Shown: positions 17,410 through 25,707 of the stretch, in pieces | Position numbering within the stretch: the stretch's first letter is position 1 | Layout of the letters: the number at the start of each line of letters is the position of its first letter | Position numbers and translations under genes: made by a program | Notes under the pieces: model-generated | Seen by the model: the letters and a program-made list of their open reading frames with translations, nothing else | Database searches by the model: none | Told to the model about the DNA's origin: nothing | From: Streptomyces werraensis | GTDB lineage: Bacteria; Actinomycetota; Actinomycetes; Streptomycetales; Streptomycetaceae | Direction of reading: 5' to 3' | Assembly: GCA_014656175.1 (NCBI GenBank) | Contig: BNBX01000002.1 | Coordinates: 372,001-436,000 of the forward strand | DNA: 64,000 nt

Positions 17410-19005
17410 TCACTCCTTGCCCTGGAGCGGCTCCCGCTCGCACACGGTCCCCGCCGCCGGCACCGTGCCGTCCAGCAGATAGGCGTTCACGGCCTTGCGC
17501 ACACAGGTGTTGCCGGAGTCGTACGCGCCGTGGCCCTCGCCCTCGTAGGTGAGTTCCACGCCGACGCCCTTGCCGAGCCGCTCCGCCATCCGCGCGGCGC
17601 CCTCGTACGGCGTCGCCGGGTCGCCGGTGTTGCCGACGAGCAGGATCGGCTGCGCGCCGGGCGCGCTCACGTCCGGATGCTCGGCCTTGCCCCGCACCGG
17701 CCAGCCGGTGCACTCCAGAGCGCCCCACACCATGCTGTCGCCGAAGAGCGGGGAGGCCTTCTCGAACGCGGCGCTCCGTTCCAGCACGTCGTCCACGGTG
17801 TAGCGGTCGCTGCGGTCGGCGCAGGTGACGGCGGCCTGGGCGTCCTGCTGGTCGCTCCAGCCGCCGGCGTGACGGCCGCCGAGGGCGTCCGCGAGACCGA
17901 GCAGGGTCTCGCCCTCGTCGGCGGCGACGAGTTGCAGGCCCACCTCCAGCGCGGGCCAGGCGGTCTCCAGGTAGAGCGCCCGGACGACGGCGTCCACGAG
18001 CTGGGAGCCGGTCAGGACCCTCTCCCCGTCGACGGCCAGCGGCTCGTCGTCCAGCGTCTCCTCCAGCTCCATGACGAGCCGTGTGATCTCCTCCGGGGTG
18101 TCGCCGAGCGCGCAGCCGGTGTCCACGCACCACTGGGCGAAGTGGTCGAAGGCCAGTTGGAACCCGCCCGCCTGCGCGAGCGCCCCCTCCATCCGGTCCA
18201 GCGTCGGGTCGACGACGCCGTCCAGGACGGCACGGCCCACGTGCCGGGGGAACAAGTGGGCGTAGACGCCACCGAGTTCGCTGCCGTACGAGATCCCGAA
18301 GTAGTGCAGCTTGTCGTCGCCGAGCAGGTGGCGCAGCAGGTCCATGTCGCGAGCGGCGTCCTCGGTGCCCACGTGCGGCAGCACGCGGCCCGACTTGCGT
18401 GCGCAGGCGTCCGCGTACCGCTGCCGCGCCTGGAGCAGGGCGGTCACCTCGTCGTCGCCGTCGTCGGGGGTGTCGTCCTGCTCGGTCATCGCCTGCGCCG
18501 CCTCGGCGTCCAGGCAGGTGACCCCGGCGCTCGCGCCGACCCCGCGCGGGTCGAAGCTCACCAGGTCGTAGCGGGACCGGAGTTGTTCGTAGTCGGGGGC
18601 GAGGGCGGGCAGGGTGGCCACGCCGGACTCGCCGGGCCCGCCGAAGTTGAACAGCAGCGAGCCGATGCGGTCGGCGGCGTCCGCGCGGGACGCCGCCCGG
18701 ATCAGGGCCACGTCGACGGTCTCACCGCCGGGTCTGTCCCAGTCCAGCGGCGCCCGCATGGTGGCGCACTGCCAGCGGGTGCCGTCCGGCAACGGCTCTG
18801 GCGCCTCTCCTCCGCCTTGCAGGGGGGACGGTGCGGGGCAGTCCTTCCAGTTCAGGGACTGCGCCCATATCCGTCCGCGGTCGTCCTCCTCGCCGCCTCC
18901 GCCTCCGGCCCCGCCCTCGCCGGCCGGGCCGCAGGCGGCCAGGGAGGCGGAGAGCAGGACGGCGCCGGACAGCAGGGCAGCGGCTGTCGTACGTCGTGTC
19001 GGCAT
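17410..19005 (-). CDS. TAP-like alpha/beta hydrolase lipoprotein (SlpD/SlpE type peptidase)
   Basis: 531 residues from ATG 19005. The N-terminus carries a lipobox S-L-A-A-C with Cys25, so it is predicted to be membrane-anchored outside the cell, unlike its secreted paralogue at 11016-12617. The hydrolase core has LLFNFGGPGESG (oxyanion segment), YFGISYGSELG (nucleophile elbow G-I-S-Y-G), and the C-terminal TAP domain LLVGNTGDPATPYEGA plus a His in GHGAYDSGNTC. An acidic DDTPDDGDDE linker lies before the elbow. The likely role is extracellular peptide trimming. The start is followed upstream by a 67-bp gap to the PTH2 gene on the same strand. Confidence 0.92.
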   Translation of the reverse strand: MPTRRTTAAALLSGAVLLSASLAACGPAGEGGAGGGGGEEDDRGRIWAQSLNWKDCPAPSPLQGGGEAPEPLPDGTRWQCATMRAPLDWDRPGGETVDVALIRAASRADAADRIGSLLFNFGGPGESGVATLPALAPDYEQLRSRYDLVSFDPRGVGASAGVTCLDAEAAQAMTEQDDTPDDGDDEVTALLQARQRYADACARKSGRVLPHVGTEDAARDMDLLRHLLGDDKLHYFGISYGSELGGVYAHLFPRHVGRAVLDGVVDPTLDRMEGALAQAGGFQLAFDHFAQWCVDTGCALGDTPEEITRLVMELEETLDDEPLAVDGERVLTGSQLVDAVVRALYLETAWPALEVGLQLVAADEGETLLGLADALGGRHAGGWSDQQDAQAAVTCADRSDRYTVDDVLERSAAFEKASPLFGDSMVWGALECTGWPVRGKAEHPDVSAPGAQPILLVGNTGDPATPYEGAARMAERLGKGVGVELTYEGEGHGAYDSGNTCVRKAVNAYLLDGTVPAAGTVCEREPLQGKE

Positions 19006-19072
19006 GCGCCCAGCCTCCGGCGGGCCGACGGCAGCCGCACGGCCGCACAACCCATCCGGGGGACGCCCCGGG

Positions 19073-19792
19073 TCAGCGCAGCGCCGGGTGGTCCGCCACC
19101 ACGGTGCACGAGCCGGGGGCGATCTCCGTGAAGCCCGCGTCGCGCACCGTCGGCAGGCCGCCGCCGGTCAGCGCGGGCCAGTCGGCGGGGTCGGCGGTGC
19201 GCACGGCGAGCGGGAAGCCGGCCGCGCGCCAGGCCGCGCGGGCCGCGTCCGGCAGTTCCCACCAGGCGAGTTGGGCGCCGTGACCGGCCTGGGCCATCGC
19301 CTTGCCGGCGGACATCTCCAGCTCCGGGTTCATCCAGAGTGTGGGCACGCCGGGGTCCGCCGGCGGCACCGGGTCGGGGTCGTCGAGGTCGGTGCCGGAC
19401 ACCTGGAGCCGGGCCAGGTCCTTGGGCCAGCCGTCCAGCGGCACCGGCGGAAAGACGCGCACCTCCGCCGTCTTCCCGGTCACGGTGATCCCGGGGAGCG
19501 CCTCCGCGCGCCGCCACTCCGCGCCGCGCGCCCGCCGCACCACCTTGCGGATCCGGGCGTCCTGCCAGTCGCGCATCGCCCGCGCCCACTCGCCGTCGCC
19601 CACCGACCGCTCGTCGGTCAGCATCACCAGCACCGCGCGGGCCGCCGTCTCCAGCGCGTCCGTCCGCGCGGGCGGTGAGCCGCGCTCGATGCGGACCACC
19701 AGCGGCAGCACGAACTGCGGCGCCGCGTCGCGGTCACCCGGGCCGGGTCGGAAGGGACTGTCGGGGGCGGGTGTCGTCCGGTCGTCGTTCAC
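19073..19792 (-). CDS. PTH2-family peptidyl-tRNA hydrolase-like protein
   Basis: 239 residues from GTG 19792 (weak GGGCGG upstream; an earlier ATG at 19846 is possible). The first 60 residues are Pro/Arg-rich and followed by a helical ARGAEWRRAEALPGI region of unknown role. The C-terminal 120 residues resemble PTH2: LWMNPELEMSAGKAMAQAGHGAQLAWWEL matches the K-x-x-A-Q-x-x-H-A core (MSAGKAMAQAGHG). PTH2 enzymes free peptides from peptidyl-tRNA. Bacterial actinomycete copies like this are annotated by similarity, and activity is unproven. It is divergent from the GvpA-like gene. Confidence 0.8.
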   Translation of the reverse strand: MNDDRTTPAPDSPFRPGPGDRDAAPQFVLPLVVRIERGSPPARTDALETAARAVLVMLTDERSVGDGEWARAMRDWQDARIRKVVRRARGAEWRRAEALPGITVTGKTAEVRVFPPVPLDGWPKDLARLQVSGTDLDDPDPVPPADPGVPTLWMNPELEMSAGKAMAQAGHGAQLAWWELPDAARAAWRAAGFPLAVRTADPADWPALTGGGLPTVRDAGFTEIAPGSCTVVADHPALR

Positions 19793-19895
19793 CCGCCCAG
19801 TGTGCCAAGCGGGACGGGGACGGTGCCGGGCGGCACCGGCGGACATCAAGGGGCTCCGAGGGGGCACCAGGGTACGGGGAAGGGGCTGATGCGCG

Positions 19896-20261
19896 ATGAC
19901 TCAGGCGGTGCCGCAGCGTGGCGGAGGAGGCTCCAGTGGCCTCTACGACGTACTGGAGCTGATCCTCGACCGAGGGCTGGTGATCGACGCGTTCGTACGG
20001 GTGTCGCTGGTCGGGATCGAGATACTCAAGATCGACATTCGCATCGTGGTGGCGAGCGTCGACACCTATCTGCGCTTCGCCGAGGCGTGCAACCGGCTGG
20101 ACCTGGAGTCCGGTCCGCGCAAGCCGGTCGGGCTGACCGAACTCCCCGGCAAGATGCGCGAGTCGGGTTCCAAGGGGGCGGCCAAGGGCATCCTGTCCGG
20201 CGCCGCGGAGACGGTCTCCGAGGCGTTCCGGTCGGCGCGTGCGGAATCGGGGCGGCGGTAG
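19896..20261 (+). CDS. Orphan gas vesicle structural protein (GvpA/GvpJ family)
   Basis: 121 residues from ATG 19896 with GGGGAAGGGG upstream. Residues 15-70 carry the gas-vesicle core almost intact: [18 protein letters not shown], then [11 protein letters not shown], then [22 protein letters not shown]. GvpA normally forms the ribbed shell and GvpJ caps or nucleates it. The C-terminal 50-residue extension ([23 protein letters not shown]...) makes it longer than GvpA. No other gvp gene (F, G, K, L, O, S, N) is in the window. It stands alone between a PTH2 gene and a convergent operon. Confidence 0.88.
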   Translation: MTQAVPQRGGGGSSGLYDVLELILDRGLVIDAFVRVSLVGIEILKIDIRIVVASVDTYLRFAEACNRLDLESGPRKPVGLTELPGKMRESGSKGAAKGILSGAAETVSEAFRSARAESGRR

Positions 20262-20289
20262 CGGCAGCGCGCGGACGCCGATCAGGTGA

Positions 20290-20357
20290 CCGCCCTCCCG
20301 CCTGGTCGCCCTCCGCGGCGCGGACCGGCACGGCGCGTACGGCGGGGAGGCGGGCGG
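20290..20357. terminator. Imperfect bidirectional hairpin between convergent genes
   Basis: CCGCCC at 20290-20295 pairs with GGGCGG at 20352-20357, with further pairing inward after a small bulge (TCCCGCC with GGCGGGGA). It lies in the 96-bp convergent gap after the GvpA-like gene and at the stop of the Cys-rich mini-protein gene. It is weaker than the perfect hairpins elsewhere. Confidence 0.4.
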
Positions 20358-20549
20358 TCAGCCGGAGCAGGAGGTGCGCTCGGCCTCGCGCCATTCGCAG
20401 ACCGGGCACAGCGTGATGCCCTTGTACGACTCCGGGTACTCCGTGGGCTCCTGGCACAGGACGCACGCCGCGTAGGGCGGGCCGTCCGCCTTCGGCGGGT
20501 GGTCCGTGCCGACGAGGCAGTAGTCGCGGCCGGTCACGTCGTCGCTCAT
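20358..20549 (-). CDS. Small zinc-ribbon-like Cys-rich protein
   Basis: 63 residues from ATG 20549. It contains six Cys, including two C-x2-C pairs (Cys29/Cys32 in C-V-L-C and Cys48/Cys51 in C-P-V-C), the spacing of a zinc ribbon, plus Cys11 and Cys61. There is no signal peptide, and I recognise no named family. It starts 18 bp after the polysaccharide deacetylase stop on the same strand, so it is very likely cotranscribed. A metal-binding or nucleic-acid role is only a guess. Confidence 0.75.
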   Translation of the reverse strand: MSDDVTGRDYCLVGTDHPPKADGPPYAACVLCQEPTEYPESYKGITLCPVCEWREAERTSCSG

Positions 20550-20567
20550 GCCTCCAGCGTAGGACGG

Positions 20568-21410
20568 TCAGCCGCGTCCGTTCGCCGCGCCGATCAGCTC
20601 GGAGACCTTGACGAAGCGGTAGCCCTGGCGGCGCAGCTCCGGGACGGCCTTCCGTACGGCCTCCTCCGTGGCCGGGGCGGCGCTGCGGGTGCAGTGCAGC
20701 ACCACCACCGAGCCGGGCCGCACCCCGTCCAGCACCTGCCGGGCCACCGCGTCCGGGTCGGTGGCGAAGGCGTCGCCGCCGACGACGTCCCACTGCACGG
20801 CCGTGACGCCGGCCGGGGTGAGCGCCTTGAGGGCGCGCCGGTCGTAACACCCGCCCGGGAAGCGGAAGTACGGCATCGGAGCGGGCACGCCCGCCGTGCG
20901 GAACGCCTGGTACGCCCGCTCCACGTCGGCCCGCATCCGCTCCTCGGCCACCGCGGGCAGGCCGTAGCAGTCGCCGGTGAAGGCGTAGTGGCTGTACGAG
21001 TGGTTGGCGACCTCGAAGAGCGGGTCACGGCCGATGGCGCGGGCCTGGTCCGGGTACTCCTCGGCCCACCGGCCGGTCATGAACACCGTCGCCGGCACGC
21101 GCAGCTCCCGGAGCGTCTCGATCAGTCGCGGGTGGTCGAAGCGCTCGCCCGCCGCGGCCCGCGGGCCCTGGTCGGCGGTCATGTCGGCGTCAAAGGTGAG
21201 GGCGACGGTCCTCCCGGCGTCCCGGGGGCCGTGCTCGAAGACCGGGGTGAGGCCCGCGGGACCCGCGGCGAGCGTGGGCGGCGCCGACGGGGCGGCGGGG
21301 GAGGGCGCGGGGGCCGGAGGGCGCGCGGCGGGACCGGCGGAGGAGCCGCACGCGGTGAGGGCGGCGGCGAGGGCGCAGACGGCGATAACACGACGTGAAA
21401 GTGTGATCAC
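20568..21410 (-). CDS. Polysaccharide deacetylase (NodB domain) lipoprotein
   Basis: 280 residues from GTG 21410. The lipobox A-L-T-A-C puts lipidated Cys at residue 21, followed by a Pro/Ala-rich linker. The NodB domain starts with VALTFDADMTADQGP (Asp74 and Asp76 of the TFDAD motif), and the metal-binding HxxxH is in NHSYSHYAF. YFRFPGGCYD and QWDVVGGDAF are the third and fourth conserved motifs. It probably removes acetyl groups from a cell-wall or extracellular polymer at the outer face of the membrane. It heads a two-gene operon with the Cys-rich mini-protein. Confidence 0.92.
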   Translation of the reverse strand: MITLSRRVIAVCALAAALTACGSSAGPAARPPAPAPSPAAPSAPPTLAAGPAGLTPVFEHGPRDAGRTVALTFDADMTADQGPRAAAGERFDHPRLIETLRELRVPATVFMTGRWAEEYPDQARAIGRDPLFEVANHSYSHYAFTGDCYGLPAVAEERMRADVERAYQAFRTAGVPAPMPYFRFPGGCYDRRALKALTPAGVTAVQWDVVGGDAFATDPDAVARQVLDGVRPGSVVVLHCTRSAAPATEEAVRKAVPELRRQGYRFVKVSELIGAANGRG

Positions 21411-21477
21411 CGTATGACAGTAGGGCGGCGGCCGACGGTGAGCGTCGCGGCTCAGGCGGGGGCGGCGCGGCGCTCAC

Positions 21478-21532
21478 CCGGTCGGAGGGGGCGGGGCCCC
21501 CGGTCGAAGGCGGGCCCGCCCCCTCCGACCGG
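21478..21532 (-). terminator. 18-bp hairpin after the Rieske oxidoreductase gene
   Basis: Arms 21478-21495 and 21515-21532 are exact reverse complements (CCGGTCGGAGGGGGCGGG type) with a 19-nt GC-rich loop. The hairpin lies immediately downstream of the stop at 21542 and before the deacetylase start. Confidence 0.8.
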
Positions 21533-21541
21533 CGGCCCGGC

Positions 21542-23068
21542 TCAGATGTCCCGCCGCTCCAGCGGCTTCGTCGCCGGCCCCTGGACGACGTTCCCGTCCG
21601 TGTCGAAGCGGGAACCGTGGCACGGGCACTCCCAGGCCCGCTCGGCCGCGTTGAAGTCGACCAGGCACCCCATGTGGGTGCAGCGGGCGGACACCGCGTG
21701 CAGGGTGCCGGCGTCGTCGCGGTACACCGCCAGACGGCCGTTGTCCGTGCGCACCACCGCGCCCTCGCCCGGCGGCAGCGCCTCCACCGGGGGTGACGGG
21801 CGCAGCCGGTCCCCGACGAAGTGCTTGGCAACATGCGCCTGGTGCTTGAGGAAGGCCGGCGCCTCCCGCACGGCCGAGGCCACGCGCCGAGGGTCGTAGA
21901 GCCCGGCCCACGCGCACTCCCCGCCCGTGATCAGCGCGGTCAGCAGCCGGCCCGCCATCATGCCGCCGCTCATGCCCCAGCCGCCGAAACCGGTGGCCAC
22001 GTACGTGTGCTCGGCGCCCTGGTGCAGCGGCCCGACCAGCGGCACCGTGTCGGTGGGGTCGTTGTCCTGCGTGGCCCAGAAGTGCGTCAGCTCCACGCCC
22101 GGGAAGTGCCGGCGCGCCCACTGCGCCAGCCGGTCGAAGCGGGCGCGGGTGTCGCCGGTGCCCGGTGTGAAGTGCTCACCGGTGACCACCAGCAGCCGGC
22201 GGGACGCGTCGTCGCCGTAGGGCGCGGTGCGCACCGAGCGGGAGCCGCCGTAGGGGGTGATGTACATGCCCTCCGGGTCCAGCTCCGCCGGCACCGGTCC
22301 CGCGACGACCAGCTCGCGGCGCGGGGAGAGGCGGGTGAACAGCAGCGCGCGGTCGAAGACCGGGTAGTGCGTGGCGACCACGACGTCCCGGGCCGTCACG
22401 GACGCCCCGGTCGACGTCGACAGCCGGCAGGGCTCGCCCTCCTCCAGGCCCAGGACCGTCGTGTCCTCGTACAGCCGCCCGCCGTGCGTCTCGATGTCGT
22501 CCGCGATCGCCAGCAGGTACTTGCGCGGATGGAACTGCGCCTGGTCCGGCACCTCCACCGCCCCCGCCACCGGGAACGGCAGCCCCGTCTCCGTCACGAA
22601 CGACGCGGGCAGGCCCGCCTCCCGCGCGGCCCGCGCCTCCGCGCGCACCTCGTCCACCCGGTCCGCGTCCGTCACGTACGTGTACGAGCCGCGCCGCTCC
22701 CACTCGCACTCGACGCCCAGCTCCTCCACCACCCCGGCCGTCCGCTCGATCGCCTCCGCCTGCGACCGGGCGTACAGCCGCGCGCCCTCGCTGCCGCGGG
22801 TGCGGCGCAGCTTGTCGTAGACCAGCGAGTGCAGCGCGGTGACCTTGGCTGTGGTGTGCCCGGTGACGCCCGCCGCGAGCCGGCCCGCCTCCAGCACGGC
22901 GACGCTGCGCCCCGCCCTGGCCAGCTCCCACGCCGTGCACAGACCGGCGATGCCGCCGCCGATCACCGCCACGTCGACGTCCAGGTCGTCGGCCAGTGCG
23001 GGGCGGCGCTCCCCGCCGGGCGCGGTGTTCAGCCAGTACGAGTCACCCGAGTGCTGCTTCTCCGTCAT
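21542..23068 (-). CDS. FAD-dependent oxidoreductase with C-terminal Rieske [2Fe-2S] domain
   Basis: 508 residues from ATG 23068. The N-terminus is a DAO-type FAD domain (DVDVAVIGGGIAGLCTAWELA, VLEAGRLAAGVTGHTTAK). The C-terminal 100 residues are a complete Rieske domain with C-T-H-M-G-C-L and C-P-C-H-G-S-R-F-D supplying two Cys and two His ligands. Such fusions are annotated as 'FAD-dependent oxidoreductase / Rieske' and probably pass electrons between amine- or alcohol-type substrates and an unknown acceptor; no substrate is known. It is divergent from the arsR gene, and the operator-like palindrome at 23155 sits 87 bp upstream of its start. Confidence 0.92.
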   Translation of the reverse strand: MTEKQHSGDSYWLNTAPGGERRPALADDLDVDVAVIGGGIAGLCTAWELARAGRSVAVLEAGRLAAGVTGHTTAKVTALHSLVYDKLRRTRGSEGARLYARSQAEAIERTAGVVEELGVECEWERRGSYTYVTDADRVDEVRAEARAAREAGLPASFVTETGLPFPVAGAVEVPDQAQFHPRKYLLAIADDIETHGGRLYEDTTVLGLEEGEPCRLSTSTGASVTARDVVVATHYPVFDRALLFTRLSPRRELVVAGPVPAELDPEGMYITPYGGSRSVRTAPYGDDASRRLLVVTGEHFTPGTGDTRARFDRLAQWARRHFPGVELTHFWATQDNDPTDTVPLVGPLHQGAEHTYVATGFGGWGMSGGMMAGRLLTALITGGECAWAGLYDPRRVASAVREAPAFLKHQAHVAKHFVGDRLRPSPPVEALPPGEGAVVRTDNGRLAVYRDDAGTLHAVSARCTHMGCLVDFNAAERAWECPCHGSRFDTDGNVVQGPATKPLERRDI

Positions 23069-23154
23069 GCGGGGGCGGGTACCCCGGAGCGAGGGCTTCA
23101 CGGCGGACGGAACGGGAGCCGTGCTGTTGCCGGCGGGCGTGCGCGGGCGTAACG

Positions 23155-23172
23155 TACAACCAAATGGTTGTA
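23155..23172. promoter_or_regulatory. Palindromic operator covering the arsR-type start codon
   Basis: TACAACCA-AA-TGGTTGTA is a perfect 8-bp inverted repeat with a 2-bp centre. The ATG of the ArsR-family gene (23164) lies inside it. ArsR regulators paired with SRPBCC genes are known to use ACAACCA...TGGTTGT-type operators. The site suggests autorepression and possible control of the divergent Rieske gene (inference). Confidence 0.75.
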
Positions 23173-23529
23173 GATGGGACGGGTGAGGCCGACCGGGCCG
23201 TGGACCGGCTGTTCCACGCGCTGGCCGACGCGACGCGGCGCGACATGCTGCGTCGCTGTGTCCGCGGTGAGCTGTCCGTGTCACGGCTGGCCGCCGCGTA
23301 CCCGATGAGCTTCGCCGCGGTGCAGAAACACGTCACGGTGCTGGAGCGGGCGGGGCTGGTCACCAAGGAGCGGCGCGGAAGGGAGCAGCTCGTACGCACC
23401 GACCGCGACGCGGTGGCCCGCGCACGGCAGGCGCTCGACGCGCTGGAGTCGGCCTGGCGGGCCCGGGTGGACCGGATGACCGGCCTGCTCTCCGAGGAGG
23501 GCGGGGAGGACGGCTCGGACACCGGCTGA
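23164..23529 (+). CDS. ArsR/SmtB-type winged-helix regulator of an SRPBCC gene pair
   Basis: 121 residues from ATG 23164, which lies within the palindrome at 23155-23172 and has no Shine-Dalgarno, so a leaderless mRNA is likely. The winged helix is clear: RLFHALADATRRDMLRRC, then SVSRLAAAYPMSFAAVQKHVTVLERAGLVTKERRGREQLV. It has no CxC metal motif, as in the SdpR/YdfF-like subgroup that travels with AHSA1/SRPBCC genes. It is followed after 57 bp by that partner. The effector is unknown. Confidence 0.92.
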   Translation: MVVDGTGEADRAVDRLFHALADATRRDMLRRCVRGELSVSRLAAAYPMSFAAVQKHVTVLERAGLVTKERRGREQLVRTDRDAVARARQALDALESAWRARVDRMTGLLSEEGGEDGSDTG

Positions 23530-23586
23530 GGCCCGCGTACGGAAGCGGCAGGAAGCCGCAGGAAGCGACAGGAAAGGACCGGACGG

Positions 23587-24072
23587 ATGACTGTCACCCG
23601 TGTCGACAAGGACGTCGACACCCTCACGCTCACCCTCGTCGCGGACTTCACCGCACCGGTGGAGCGGGTCTGGGAGCTGTGGGCCGATCCGCGGCTGCTG
23701 GAGCGCTGGTGGGGCCCGCCCGGATTCCCGGCGACCGTCGAGGAGCACGACCTCACCCCCGACGGCGGCGTGAGGTACCACATGACCGGGCCGGAGGGCG
23801 AGAAGTACGGCGGCTGGTGGCGGATCTCGTCGGTCGCGCCGCCGACGTCGCTGGAGTTCACCGACGGTTTCGCCGACCAGGACGGGAAGCCGGACCCGGA
23901 GATGCCGGTCACCACGGTCCGGATGACGCTTTCGGGGCACGAGGACGGCACGCGCATGGAACTGCGGTCCGTGTTCGACACCCGGGAGCAGATGGAGCGG
24001 CTGGCCGAGATGGGCATGGTCGAGGGCATGAGCCAGGCCGTCGGCCAGATGGACGCGCTGCTGGAGGGCTGA
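23587..24072 (+). CDS. SRPBCC/AHSA1 (START-like) domain protein
   Basis: 161 residues from ATG 23587, with GGAAAGGACCGG upstream. The AHSA1-type fold is complete: ADFTAPVERVWELWADPRLLERWWGPPGFP, GGVRYHMTGPEGEKYGGWWRI and the C-terminal helix MVEGMSQAVGQMDALLEG. The fold forms a hydrophobic ligand pocket; the ligand is unknown. It is cotranscribed with the upstream ArsR gene, a common pairing. Transcription ends at a perfect hairpin 8 bp past the stop. Confidence 0.92.
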   Translation: MTVTRVDKDVDTLTLTLVADFTAPVERVWELWADPRLLERWWGPPGFPATVEEHDLTPDGGVRYHMTGPEGEKYGGWWRISSVAPPTSLEFTDGFADQDGKPDPEMPVTTVRMTLSGHEDGTRMELRSVFDTREQMERLAEMGMVEGMSQAVGQMDALLEG

Positions 24073-24080
24073 GGGGGAAA

Positions 24081-24109
24081 GGGGGCGGGCGCGGCACGCG
24101 CCCGCCCCC
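24081..24109. terminator. Perfect 13-bp bidirectional terminator hairpin
   Basis: GGGGGCGGGCGCG at 24081-24093 pairs exactly with CGCGCCCGCCCCC at 24097-24109 around the loop GCA. It sits between the convergent SRPBCC gene (stop 24072) and phoX gene (stop 24117), so it can serve both. Confidence 0.88.
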
Positions 24110-24116
24110 TCCGGTC

Positions 24117-25514
24117 CTACCGGCGCCAGGGTCCGGTCACGGCGAACGTCGTGCCCGGGTCGTAGACGTTGACGTACATCGTCCTGCCGTCCGGGGAGAA
24201 CGTGACGCCGGCGAACTCGCCCCACTCGGGGTCCTCGGCCGTGCCCGTGTTCTGGCGGTTGCGGGCCATCGGATAGACCTCGCCGCGCCGGGTGACGCCG
24301 AAGACGTGCTGGGCGCCGCCGCCGTCCTCACACACCATCAGACCGCCGCTGGGCGCGAGGCAGATGTTGTCCGGGGACTCGCCGGGCAGCTGGATGTCGG
24401 TGTCCGGGCCGAAGACGATCACCAGGGTGAGCCGGCGCCGGCCGGGGTCGTAGCGCCAGATCTGGCCGTAGTGGTCGGCGGCCGAACCCTCGGAGCTGTG
24501 GGCGAAGGACGACACGAAGTACACGGAGCTGCCGCCCCAGTAGCAGCCCTCGAGCTTCTGCGCGTGGGTGATGCCCTTCGGGCCGAAGTCCTGGAAACGG
24601 ATGGGCGTTTCGACGGCCAGCGGGTCGGGGACGTCCACCCACTCGATGTCGTCGAAACGGGCGCCGATCTCCTGGATCGAGGACAGGTCCGGCACACCGG
24701 GCACCCGCATCGCCTGGAGCTTGCCGCCCGCGCGCAGCGAACCCGTGCCGCCGAGCGGCTTCTTCGGCAGGAAACGGTAGAAGAGGCCGAAGGGGTGCTC
24801 GAAGGCGTCCTCGGTCTCGTAGACCACGCCCCGCCGCGGATCGACCGCGATCGCCTCGTGCTGGAAGCGGCCCATCGCGGTCAGCGGCACGGCGCCGGTG
24901 CGGCGCGGGTCGGCGCCGTCCACCTCGAAGATGAAGCCGTGGTCCTTGGTGTAGCCGTTGGTGCCCGCCTTGTCCTCGGTCTCCTCGCAGGTCAGCCATG
25001 TCTTCCACGGGGTGGGTCCGCCCGCGCAGTTGACGGCCGTACCGGCGATCGCCACCCGTTCGTCGACCACACGGCCGCTCCGGTCGAGGGTGAGCGCGGT
25101 ACACCCGCCCTTGCCCTGCGGGTCGTACGTCAGGCCGTCGATCACCGGGACCGGGACTCTGCCGGTGGCACGGTTCTCGTGGTTGCGGACCAGGTGGGTG
25201 CGGCCCTGCCGGCCGGCGAAGGCGGCCATGCCGTCGTGGTTGGAGGGGACGGGGCCCTCACCGGAGCGGAGCTGGTCGCCCTCCTTGGAGAGCACGGTGT
25301 AGCGGAAACCCTTCGGCAGGTCGAGCAGTCCGTCGGGGTCGGGGACCAGGTCGCCGTAGCCGTGGTGGCCGAGGTTCTGGGCGGCGGCGCTGTCGGTGAA
25401 CAGTTCGGAGAGGGCGCCGGTGAAGGCGATGCCGGCGCCGACGGCGCCGGAACGGGCGAGCATCTGGCGCCGGGTGGTTGCCGTGGAGCCGTGGGGGGAC
25501 CCGTTTTCTGACAT
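24117..25514 (-). CDS. PhoX/DUF839 family phosphatase, Tat-exported
   Basis: 465 residues from ATG 25514. The N-terminus has a twin arginine (TTRRQMLARSG, Arg15-Arg16) and hydrophobic segment, typical of Tat-exported PhoX. PhoX-family stretches include SNHDGMAAFAGRQGRTHLVRNHENR, CAGGPTPWKTWLTCEETED and NICLAPSGGLMVCEDGGG. Characterised PhoX enzymes are Ca/Fe-dependent alkaline phosphatases releasing phosphate outside the cell. I did not see an obvious PHO box in the upstream 190 bp by eye, so phosphate control is unconfirmed. Confidence 0.9.
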   Translation of the reverse strand: MSENGSPHGSTATTRRQMLARSGAVGAGIAFTGALSELFTDSAAAQNLGHHGYGDLVPDPDGLLDLPKGFRYTVLSKEGDQLRSGEGPVPSNHDGMAAFAGRQGRTHLVRNHENRATGRVPVPVIDGLTYDPQGKGGCTALTLDRSGRVVDERVAIAGTAVNCAGGPTPWKTWLTCEETEDKAGTNGYTKDHGFIFEVDGADPRRTGAVPLTAMGRFQHEAIAVDPRRGVVYETEDAFEHPFGLFYRFLPKKPLGGTGSLRAGGKLQAMRVPGVPDLSSIQEIGARFDDIEWVDVPDPLAVETPIRFQDFGPKGITHAQKLEGCYWGGSSVYFVSSFAHSSEGSAADHYGQIWRYDPGRRRLTLVIVFGPDTDIQLPGESPDNICLAPSGGLMVCEDGGGAQHVFGVTRRGEVYPMARNRQNTGTAEDPEWGEFAGVTFSPDGRTMYVNVYDPGTTFAVTGPWRR

Positions 25515-25676
25515 GGGGAAACCTTCCTGCTGGCGGACAGGAACTGTGACCCCGCCGTGTCTATCACCTGCCGCCGATCCCGTGAACCACGCAAGCCGCC
25601 CGTGTCCCGGGAACCGGGCCCGGCCTCGTGGACCCAGGTGGTCCTTCCGGCCCCGGTGGCACCGGGCGCCGGGGAC

Positions 25677-25697
25677 GGGGCGGGGAGGCCCCGCCCC
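25677..25697 (-). terminator. 9-bp GC hairpin after sulP
   Basis: GGGGCGGGG (25677-25685) and CCCCGCCCC (25689-25697) flank the loop AGG. The hairpin begins 10 bp past the stop codon of the SulP-type gene on the minus strand. Confidence 0.65.
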
Positions 25698-25707
25698 CGG
25701 GGCCGCC

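Noticed and set aside
16810-19131. Plus-strand frame of about 770 codons over the peptidase lipoprotein gene
   Set aside because: The minus-strand TAP-like gene has a lipobox and catalytic motifs; this frame has neither motifs nor a ribosome site.
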